This document shows, piece after piece, positions 32,971-43,201 of a stretch of DNA of 43,201 nucleotides. The DNA is taken from the NCBI GenBank assembly GCA_008931825.1, contig QXVZ01005506.1:1-43201 (forward strand). Reading direction: 5' to 3'. The stretch's first letter is position 1; the number at the start of each line of letters is the position of its first letter. Source of the stretch: Phallusia fumigata. Its lineage: Eukaryota > Chordata > Ascidiacea > Phlebobranchia > Ascidiidae. The translations under genes were made by a program, and so were the position numbers. The notes beneath the pieces were generated by a model. The model searched no databases. It had not been told where the DNA came from and worked only from the letters and a program-made list of their open reading frames with translations.

Positions 32971-33060
32971 TTGGCTCTCGAGTGAGCATTATGATGTCTG
33001 CTCGCCATTCCTCTCGAGCCCGTTTCTTTCTTTATCTTTCGCTCCGCTCGGCGCGAAGAC
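32971..33060 (-). promoter_or_regulatory. GAGA-rich island E
   Basis: On the minus strand: CGCGCCGAGCGGAGCGAAAG, then ATAAAGAAAGAAACGGG, then CTCGAGAGGAATGGCGAG. In the upstream flank of ARID5. Confidence 0.3.
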
Positions 33061-33752
33061 AACTTTCGGTCAGCCTATGTTGACGTTTAAAGGCCTTTCC
33101 CCTTTGGTCGTGCCAAATGCAATAAGCCTTCACCTAAACGGGATTTCGCTGGGCTTTTAAATTACTTCGCCGATAATCCGTTCGTGTTCTTGCGACATTT
33201 CCGTTTAGACAGCATAAAATAGCTTGGTTCGCCAAAATCAATATTTCACGTCAAAATTATGTCCTAAACTGTGAAATACAACAACAAAATGTATTTTTAT
33301 CCTCCTGTCTTTTATCGCATAACAAAATGTTGATAATTATTGGCACAATATTATTAGTTTAACTTCCTTATTTAATACGAAATAACAAAGCCATTTTAAC
33401 TATCTGTAAATCTACCAAAAACAAAACAAACTTACTGCACTACCCTGGTTTTCCCTGGATAAAAAACCTGTGTAAAACTTTAACTGTACATTGACACTTG
33501 CAGTCAAAGACTGGACTATGTACAGCTAACTGGTGCAGTAAAAACACCAAATACTGTTGTCAAACCATATGCCACAGGCAAAAAATAACGACGACATATA
33601 CAATCAAGCTTCCTAAAATATTGACAGTGAAATAATCAGTCACTTGAAACCTGCTGTTAGTTTCGTAACAACAATGCCATTATTTCATTGTAACGTCAAA
33701 ATGCTTGAGCCATCGGGCAGAATGACATCACTACAACACTCTGTGTAATGTA

Positions 33753-33850
33753 AGCCGCTGCTCCTTTTTCTCACCGCACCTTTCTCTTCTCTGCTCCTCG
33801 CGCCTCTCTTTCTCTCGCTCGCCGTCGGCCGACTTCCTTTATTTCTTTTG
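33753..33850 (-). promoter_or_regulatory. GAGA-rich island F
   Basis: On the minus strand: AAGAAATAAAGGAAG, then GACGGCGAGCGAGAGAAAG, then AGAGGCGCGAGGAGCAGAG. About 90 bases almost pure purine apart from CpG. Only 0.7 kb from island E. Confidence 0.35.
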
Positions 33851-35889
33851 CCAATCAATGGCCTGTCGACTTGCTACGTTTTTGCGCTGCCCCGGTACCG
33901 CCGCAATTTAACTTGTAAACCAGCAGCGGGCTTTGTAATTAAGCGACACAAAGTTAAAAGGCACCAAAACGCACAATTACACTGGTTATTACCCCTTGTT
34001 TGTAACAGATACGCCATGATTTCGTTTTTCACATGCAGTTTAACAGCGATGTGAAGTAACACCGTTCATCCCAAAACATATCCAATAAGCTACCGACGAA
34101 GGCCAAGCGCTGCATAAATTATTAAAATCTACCCGACAAATGTTGAACACGCATGAAAACGACAAGTGAAATAAGACAGATGCGCAATTGTTATGTAGAC
34201 AATTGTAATCTGACAAACGCAGTAGCTTGCTCGTTGCTTGTATATTCCAACATTAATGACTGAGTATTCAAGTAAACGGCAATTGCAATTTTGAAACGCA
34301 ATAATCATGACCACATAAAGAGCAATAAAGCCCAACTACAGCAAGTATATATCAGGATTAGATTTTACACGCTCAGCAATCCTTTTAGCACTGGTAGATT
34401 TAAATCGTTCTGACTTCCTGATCACAACTGAATTAAAACCTTTCGTTTAAATGACACATCGCAACAAAATCACCACACTGAAAGTAAAACAGCCAGCGCA
34501 CAGATCAGCATACATACACATCCGTGTCAAACAACACATTTAACCGCGCAGTGCGCTGTTGCAAAAAATACGAATTGTAAACAAGGCCTGGACGTGGCAC
34601 TTCTTCGCACCGCGCAGTGACGAACATTGTGTAGGCAGCAAACCGCAACTAAGCACCGCGTGCCAAAATTGCGCGCTTCAAGGATATATCCCACTTGGCA
34701 CTGGCGGCAAGGCTGTCAGCTCTTGGCAGGAAGCGGCAAAAGGAAACAATGTCTTGGGATGGCCTAATGAATTGACTACAAACAAGAATTTTTGTTTCAC
34801 TATTGGGTCGGCGAACCTGGTCATTATGCATTTGGTCCTCGCTCATCAACTAAAACACGAAAATTAGGCTTTCCTATCACGATTTGCAAACTGACATCTT
34901 CCATAATGTCAACCGTGGTTTATCGTGTTATGTTCGTATCGATTTCAATACTAGTGATGTCAAAACTCTGTACAATTCCAAGAAGTGACATCTAGCCGCC
35001 AATATAAATTTCAAGATTAAATGCGGAAATATGTTCACTGACAGTTTTTTTTGCTTTACTATTCTTCAATCGCCCAGTTCTTTCCAAATTAAATCTTGAC
35101 GTGGAAAGCTGCGACGAGCCCACACGAGATAAATGCCTGTGTCGTAGATCTGCGAGTCGTCGCCAATCGATATTTATTACACCAGACACAACTCTCTGTA
35201 ATCGTAGGTGCAAGCAGGCAAATAAGCACCACGCGATGTAAAGGTGCACTACAGAAAATATGAAGCAGTCAGTCAAGAGCGCGTTTTACAGCGATTTTGT
35301 TACAAGAGTGTTCCGTGAATGAGGATTCCATGTAACTAAATCGACAGCGATTGTCACGCGACTTTGCTCGGTCCGTCTTGCAGATAAGGCCTCTTTAACA
35401 ACGTAATATAACACATTTGATACTATAAACAACAGCCATACAATTTAAAGTCATGCTGCGAACAGTACTCGCCAATTTACCGAACAACAGCTTGTAAGTC
35501 ACTGCTATTTATTTTCATTAACGGTTGAGCTGCGTAGCCTGACAAAATTCTAAACTCAACCCATAGCGTTAGTAAAATGGTTTAAAATATTTATTAGGCA
35601 TACTCAAACCAATCTTAATCAAACATAACAGATTTATACAATAGTTTCAAATAATTTGAAGATTATGACAACAGGGTGTACAGGATTTCATTCTTCCGCA
35701 GGTAATGTACATTTGCTTCAATTTTCGTAAAAATTAATACTGTTGTCAAGTTTTTTAACAGCACGCCTACAAACAAAGTACTGCTACATAATTTAGTTAA
35801 CACCCACGTACGGTATGGGATCAAGAGCTACGCATTTTCCAAATCATAACATTTGACAGCTTGCCTGTGAGACCTACAATGCGTAAGCA

Positions 35890-36000
35890 GAGCAAATAGC
35901 GTTCTCCTCCCAAGAACGCTCCTGTGTTTCTTTATTGTGCGCGGTAACAACTCATTGAGCTCTCCGCGAGAGTGGCCCTCTTTTGTTACGCGATAATCTA
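35890..36000. promoter_or_regulatory. GAGA-rich island G
   Basis: On the minus strand: CTCTCGCGGAGAGCTC (itself partly palindromic), then GCGCACAATAAAGAAACAC, then GGAGCGTTCTTGGGAGGAG. Shares AATAAAGAAAC with island D. Confidence 0.3.
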
Positions 36001-37688
36001 TCGACGAAAACTTAACCGCGTTGTGTAAATAAACGCTGGTCTTTGTACGGCGTCAATTAAAATCGGGGCGGTAACTGGGCTGCTATCACGGGTTTTGTTT
36101 TCAAATTCGAAGTCGCAAATCAGGATTTTGCGAGTGCGGTGTTCGCGCGTAAGTCCGACATCAATAATGCATTGTGATTAATCGCATCCCTAATCCAGTA
36201 GTCAGAAAGGGAAACTCGAAATCACACACGAAGTCTCACTAGACACTTTGAGCAAGCCATTCGATCGGAGTTATTATCTCAAAATATTTCAATTTTAACA
36301 CAATGCACAAATCTGTCTCAAACAAAACCTTCTTTCCAGTAATCTCGTAAAAGATCTCCGACGAGAACGTTTCTGGCGCACACTACTAACCGAAAACGCA
36401 TAAAAAACATAAGGCATGTAAACCTTAGTACAAACAAAACACGACATGTAATGGCTTAGATTCATATTGTTTACATGACCCCGGTGATGTGCTTAGCAAT
36501 TTACTAGTACTGGCAAACCGCAAAGCGGGCCAGTCACGATGGGACACCACACAATCGAAATTCGTGATGCAAAACTTGCCAAGTCCCTGCCGGGTCAGCA
36601 CTAGTCATTCATGATGCATAATGCCTACAGTCATGCACAATGACACCAAGCCGTAACAGCAAGCTGTGCCTGTTGCACTGTGCTGTTTTATATGGTTCAT
36701 GACACAATGTTACGCTCCAACGTTATAAAATTAGCGGTTTGGTTGCGAAAGAAATTCTGTGTTTTGGTTTTCCGACCTTCTGAAAAAAACGAACTCATAA
36801 AACCTGATTCGATTTACGTGAAGCTATTTTGACCAAAGTCGTTCAACCAGGATGTTATGCTGTTTTCTGCAATATTTTACCTGTCAATGGAATGCGCAAC
36901 ACGCATTTGTTGTGTGTCTTATGGCAAATAAACCGGGTATCTACCAATATTCAACTGTCTTATTAGCATGTCAGGAAATGTTGTTTCGAGTCAAAATCCT
37001 ACGGCTTGTGTCATGAAAATACGTCAGCCAGTGAATTTGTGTAAAACAAGAAGAATATTAAGCATTTTAAACTAGCAGCATTTAATTAGAGGGCCTAACT
37101 TCACCACTTAAAGTCGCCGGCCAAGGCATTTATCACATGGTGGGCAAATTGAGTCGTAATCAAGTTTAGAATGTGTCCAATTCGCGAAAATCAATGACAA
37201 CGCAAATCAGGCGGAAGGCAGCGCAGCGTGTAAGCGGTGTCGATAAGACTCAACGCTGCACTATCGACAAGATTAACGTTGTTTGAACCTGCTGCCCCGT
37301 TGGTGTCCATAACAGAAGGCCGTCGGTGAACTCTGAACCTCATTGGTAGAGTTGCTGTCTGTGTGCCCTTCAGAATCAAGTCAATCAATACAAGAGCGCC
37401 AAAGCAATTATATCACGTTCTATTTCCCTTTTGTATATCCCGGTTTTAACATATACTCCGGTGGAGAAATACAGTTATTGTGTATGTTGTGAACAACACT
37501 GTCATAAAATGTAAATAGACAAGAGTGTTTTGTACCATTTGTTGTACTTTGCCTTTAAACATCAAAATAAAGTCAAGCAAATGTAAAGCGGAGAAATTCA
37601 ACCAATTATAAACACACAATATTAGTGTCGAATTATATAGCGAGGTCTTCATGATAACAGACATTCCTTAATGAGTAATAGCACGTCC

Positions 37689-37814
37689 GTTTGTTGTGAA
37701 ACAATATCAGCACATTATCAGGCAAGCCGCGATGCGGATGGGCAAACAATAATCTGTATGTAAGCAAACATACGCATTGCAACCTATATTGCGCTAACGT
37801 TTGTGGTGAAACAA
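37689..37814. repeat. Imperfect 16-mer direct repeat, 110 bp apart
   Basis: GTTTGTTGTGAAACAA (37689-37704) recurs with one mismatch at 37799-37814. Between them lies an inverted pair GTATGT/ACATAC (37756-37773). No transposon ends or coding seen; possibly a worn tandem unit. Confidence 0.35.
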
Positions 37815-40800
37815 CAATACTTTTGTCTACAACATTTTGCCAAATATAACGTTAGATGCTTCAAAGAAGGGTAACTCAGTATTATCTTGCTTTACAAACA
37901 ACTAGGAACGAATTCTCAGTAAAATATAATGTGACAGAAATACATGAAAACGAGTCAATGCCATCAAACTTTCGTAATTTTAAGCTGACTTTACTTACCT
38001 TCCAAACAAAATTGCTACTCCAACATTGCAAAGGTTTGCTAATCTGTACTAATCAATATTGGGCTTATAGCCGCAGCCAACTCTTATCTGCGTTTGTAAT
38101 CAAACAAATTTCACAGGACTAGTTGAAAACAAATGGTCAGCAAAACAAAAGCTGCCGCCCTCACAGAACGCGTCGTTTACTTCAACTGCCAACAACTATT
38201 GCGCCATCTGTACAAGTCGCGGCGGCCTTTAGTTCGTTTCGACGTTTTATTACCTATGAAAAAACAATCCCTCGTACAAGTGACGTGCCGTGGTTGATTC
38301 AAACAAAAGACCTGCTGAAGAGACTACGAACTGTTGATAGAATATCTATCAATTTGGAAATTGGGTGGGACAGGTGAGTAAAATTTTGAGATTGTGTAAC
38401 AAACCCTAAGGACATGGACTCGAACACGTGTTTGTGTTAAGCGGTTTCTCTTTCCAACCGTAAACGCCAGGTCGACACAGTTGACTGAATAAGACGCCTC
38501 GTAAAAACTGGCGTTGACAAACTTGCTTCTGGCATAGCTGTTAAATTGATCGCTATGTTCCTGAAACAACAGTGTGATAATTTTAGTTTAGGTTCACGTT
38601 AAAAAGCAAATGTGCCAATCTGGAATTCAAAATGGCATTTTGAAAATTATAACATGGGCGTAAAATGTCACTCGGGTATGCTGGGTAATGCCAGTCTGCA
38701 TGAATAAAGATCTCTGTTTTTTGCGTCTAAGACTTGAAATTAAATTGCAGCTAGCAGATACATCATCATGTGACACACAAAACAAAGAGATGTTCTTTTT
38801 TACCGACACAATCATTGCGTTGGCCAGAAAGGTTCGAATCACAGTTGACCTCGTTTGATCAGTCAACTGCTCCTACGACTACCCGCCTCTGTCGCTTACG
38901 GAATCAATAGAGCGTGCCGAATTTCTTTCCCACTTTACTTGCCACTTGTACAATGCGCAACAAATCGCTTTTTTTCTCATGAGTAAAGTTATGAAATACA
39001 ACGGCGAAACACAGGGAGTTTCCACAGCAAAGGCAATTAACGCACAGTTTGCATCACAGTCTATTTGATAACGATTTCGTTGACTTAAGTCAGTAATATT
39101 GAACAAAAACCGTACTGCGATTTGGACTTAGTGAAATATGATCTTGTGTGTAGATCAGCGTTGTTCCAGCCAGCATACCTATGAAGAGAAAATCTTAGCA
39201 CAACTAAAATAAACACGGGCTGATATCAGATTACAGAGAGAAAACACGCGGGCACCACGAATCGTGGCGTTCTGCCTCCGTCACTTCAAGTGTATTTCTT
39301 CTGCGAAAACCGCAGGGCATTGTGCTGTGTCCTGTCGCGGGTCGTTAAATCTGTCTACTGCGAATTACAATGCGCATGCAGCGATAAGTTACAAATCGTG
39401 TATAGAGGAAAATACTTCCGAATTAACCCACTTAGCAATATACTAGGCCTAATTTTGCATGACGACATGCATTTGGTTAATATTTAGAAACGAGGCAATC
39501 AATACCAAATGTGTTTTAATTGTAACCTGTCCATGTGCAACGTTGTTGCTCTGTGCTGTAGTTGCCAAAAAGTAAAACACAGTTTTGTACATAATAGACA
39601 TGAAACGGGACACTATACCAGTAGCGTAACGAAAAGAATAAAATTGACGAATGGCGTGGAAGATTTGCGTCTGTCTCACCATGAACTTTAACACAAGAGA
39701 ATTCGGGACTCACAGTAACAGGTTTGCACAATTAGATGTTAGTCCCTCAGGACTAAGCGAAAACCAGTCGATCGTAGCGGTTGGATAATTGCACGAATCA
39801 TTACCGTGCATCTTACAAGCACCCTATTATATGCTCCATTATTAACAGGTACCCACTTATTGATGATTGTCAGCCTACTAACTGAAAGTCAATTCGGTGT
39901 TATCTGTAGTGGACAAACTTTACGGTGCAACGTCGACAAAATTTGTAGGTGTTCGGAAAAGCTGCTTTGCTTTCGTATAAGTGAGTTTTCATCCTAGTGT
40001 GTTCTCTTTAGCTGAAAACCTACATAGCATCGGAAATAAAATAAATCATTATATATAGCTCGATGGCATACTAATTTTTAACATTTTACCCCAGCAGACA
40101 CCAAAGTAACACGAACGTTTTTTTTCTAACCGTTTTTTTCTAATAGTTGTATTTGTACTCGATAGCGAAAGTAACTCAATGTGGATATATTAGGGCCGTC
40201 GTCGATCTTTCACTCTATTCTGTGATAAATCCTTGTTTCAGATTTCATCAATGTTTAATGAGAGAGCAATGAATTCCTGCGTCATCTAACGGGGGAGACA
40301 TGGCCTGTTTGGGGCGGCACCTCATTTGATGGTGACGCCTTTAGCGAGAGACGAGGGCCGCTTGTTGTAGAGATACAATCTTGACCCCTTGCATGGTTAA
40401 TTTTGCGACTAAGCGAAATTTGGTGCGGATCTAAAATCGATATACTGTGCTCCAATTGTTTGTCATGGCGCGTTGTGTGGGTCATTATTACTATTCTGAC
40501 ATTTGCTACTTATAGCTAACATTTCGGCGTCAATTTTGTTTTCACCAAATATATTGGAACAATACAAAGTTTCACTTGTGAATGATCGTAACCGTTTTTA
40601 GGATAAGGGAATTGAATCAAATAGTAAACAAAAGCGACATCTGTATTTTAATGCTAGTGCGACTAGTTTGGTCAACAATTTAAATACATATGGATATTTG
40701 TTTCCTATTGTCACATTTTTACCATTTGAATGGAATTTTCCAATCTAAAAACCAAACAGTTACAAAATCATACATTTGCAAATCTCCCTGTGTTTGTATT

Positions 40801-41918
40801 TCTCAGCACTTCGGCTATACCCACAATCATTTATTCCTGATCCACTTGAAGTATGTCACACACATTTGACAGACGGTAACGGTTGTGATGAGATTAGAGG
40901 TCGTAAAGCATCAGACAACTATTTCTGTTCTTGAGTGTCGAAGAACGTTTCTTTGTGGTAAGGCGCTTCGCATTTCGTTTCTCTACTAAAGTGGTTTCAA
41001 CTACCGTCGCACTGCTCTATAATTATGCCGACCTAAACCAAAGCGATTATGAGAGAAATGCGCGATGGCGGTTTCGACAAAAGGTGTTGTTTCTTGTAAG
41101 GGCGGTTCGTTTTGAGTTGTTTGTCCACTCAATTTTAGTTTTAGACCAATAATATCAGGTCATTTTTATTATTATTTAGAATCATTGTTAAATGATAGTT
41201 TTCTTTGTTAATATTTTTGGGCGTATATTTATATCATTTTAAGACGAAGTATTGGCAAAGACCAATTTTTAGCTTGTTTCAATAGTTTGCACATTACGAA
41301 GTTGGCTTTTTCTTTCCATGACAAGCATTCACTTATTTGACTTTTATCTCAAGACGTTATGCTTACTTCGAGCACCTGTTTGTGTTTTCTAGTTTGCTTT
41401 GCTAACGTGGTATAACAAAAAAATCGCTCATATAAAGTACAACCCGGGTAAACCAATTCGTCAAACGCGTATACGTGACTTGAATATTGTCCGTTTACTT
41501 CGGTCGTTGGGGTCACATACGTGTTTTGAATTAGAAGACTCTGTGTACAGAAATACACCGATACATTCATTCATACCATATGCATCTTAAAGATCATTTG
41601 CATTATCTCACCCAGGGCACTCATCTATAATTTATCGCAGCATTCACAACACGGAATTATTTTTAAACCAACTCGGCGCGCAGTTAGTGTCGGTTTTTTC
41701 CCTCCCTTAATACACGCGAGTGCGGGGACGCTATTAATTCAAGCAATAATTGATAGGCGGTATCAATAGGCAACCTGAAATCCACGACTTCCAGGACGTG
41801 ACATCACCGGTTAACACACAGAGTCGACGTGACGGAGCGAGTCTTTTAAAATGACTTTGGTTACGGCTAAAGTGGATGACGAGCTTTTCAGATCGTTACT
41901 GCAAAAGACATTGAATTG

Positions 41919-41926
41919 TGACGTCA
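41919..41926. promoter_or_regulatory. Full CRE octamer in the upstream flank
   Basis: Perfect TGACGTCA in the context TGTGACGTCATATT, 11.6 kb upstream of the first visible ARID5 exon. Confidence 0.35.
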
Positions 41927-43201
41927 TATTGTAAACAGTTGTTTCAAAGATGGATCAGCGCGGCGCCACCACTTAATACGAGCTTTATGGCGTTCTTACG
42001 ACATTTATTCTTCACAATAAATACCACACCGATTCGGCGTTAAGTTATAGCCGAATTTTACAATCAGATTCTGCGAAACCAAACGATTGTTGAAAAATCT
42101 AGCTTACAAATAATTTTGTACAGTGCATGTGTCATAAAATACCTAAGGGTAATATATACATACACAGTCTTTGTAATTTAACTAACACAATGCAAAATTT
42201 GCCCCCGGTGATTGCAATTGAATTAATCCGCTGCTTGTGGGTAAGTAATTCACTAACAGTGTATTTGTACTGGTGTGCGTTGTTACTTCCGCACCGTAAT
42301 GCTACCCGTCTAGCAGCTGTTTACCCCTTTCGTCCGGTCGTTCCCCTCATGGTCGACGTACGCTTTTGACTTAATTTTACTGCCGGCACTTTTATTTCGC
42401 ATTATCCCAAGCAGATGCAGACAAAAACCTGGAATCGATATCGTCCACATCCAGTGAATTATTGATACAATAGAATCCCCCCTTCAATACCAAGTCCTGA
42501 CCCTTATTAGCACGCCAAACTTTGGTGATTTACATGACTTGTGAACGTTCTAAAATCCCCGCGGTTTACCGAATTACGTTGCCCAGTCGTTGCGTTCAAG
42601 CAACGCCGGAAAAAATCGGCTTGCAGTGATTCATAGTCCAGACCGCATCGGGTGTACACATAGGAAATTCAGCAGAGCGTAAGGCTTTGAGTTCTGTTTA
42701 CGTGTGGGCCTTACACAATCGCCAACAAACGCACCGCCCTGAGTAAACCAATACTAAGTTAAACTTTGGTGTTCCCCCATCAAAAAAGTTCAACATTCGT
42801 AGATGTGTTACTTAACTTTATTCTTTAGTTGAGTTCATTTGAGTTTATTACGCTTGGTAAAAGTAATTATAGCGACACAACATCACGAAAATAATCACCA
42901 AGCCGAAAATGCTGCGAAACGTTACGACGTAGTTTGCACACTCGTGTTAACTCTTTTTGTCCATTTTGATGCCTAAATTATTTACACCTTCGAAAATTAC
43001 GAAACATTTGTGCTAACGTCAAAAATCAAACGTTTAAAACTTTATTTTAATTTCTACAATCAGTTACAAATTCTCATTTAGCCATTCCAAAGTCTAGTTA
43101 TTTATTGCTTAAGGTGTCGGCAAACAAGGATTGATTTGAGAATATGCAGAACGACAGTAACAATTTTGCCTCAACCAGCGGTGGTAAGCTGCTTATCAAA
43201 T

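Larger units (their letters stand above)
30880..43201. other. 12.3 kb upstream flank with no recognisable gene
   Basis: AT-rich, with only short ORFs lacking motifs. It contains the AC microsatellite, GAGA islands E-G, one CRE and a short direct repeat. A plus-strand stretch around 38133-38376 ends in a strong donor (GACAG|gtgagt) and reads plausibly in two frames, but I cannot assign it. The missing first exon and promoter of ARID5 may lie here or beyond the window. Confidence 0.5.

Noticed and set aside
38830-38845. GGTTCGAATC resembling a tRNA B box
   Set aside because: Flanking bases do not pair into a T stem, and no A box or acceptor stem lies upstream.

Overview
This is a 43.2 kb piece of animal nuclear DNA. 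By eye it is AT-rich, with coding exons richer in GC and CpG than their surroundings, and spliceosomal introns from 65 bp to about 15 kb. The one gene I can identify with confidence is an ARID5-family (ARID5B/MRF2-like) transcriptional coregulator on the minus strand. I rebuilt eleven coding exons from 30303 down to the stop codon at 2041. Ten of the junctions join in matching phase with GT..AG introns, and the exon 5/6 junction relies on a weak acceptor. The model gives about 1555 residues, with the first coding exon not found. An ARID5 protein that keeps the vertebrate-type N-terminal BAH-like module, together with several very short introns, suggests an invertebrate deuterostome, perhaps a tunicate. 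That assignment is inference; no rRNA, mitochondrial or species-diagnostic sequence is present.

Layout: 1-1680 is a downstream flank without a recognisable gene. 1681-1911 carries a dense promoter-like cluster: two full CREs, two CCAAT boxes, an E2F palindrome, a TATA box and a G-rich run. 2041-30303 is ARID5. Its 3' exons (2041-6272) encode the second half of the ARID domain and a long, disordered, proline- and glutamine-rich tail. The 9010-14735 exons encode the first ARID helices, a basic/serine-rich linker, an AT-hook-like motif and the distal half of the N-terminal module. A 15.2 kb intron (14736-29916) then separates these from the first BAH-like exon at 29917-30303.

Just upstream, 30694-30879 looks like a minus-strand terminal coding exon of an unidentified protein. 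The remaining 12.3 kb (30880-43201) has no recognisable gene. It holds microsatellites and, like the 15 kb intron, repeated GAGA-rich plus ATAAAGA-type islands that look regulatory.

The genes seen do not form a pathway. The ARID5 product would be a chromatin-associated DNA-binding protein, and much of the rest of the window may be its cis-regulatory landscape. I saw no CRISPR array, rRNA, tRNA, intact transposon or viral fossil. Two ambiguous bases occur, at 8104 and 27676.
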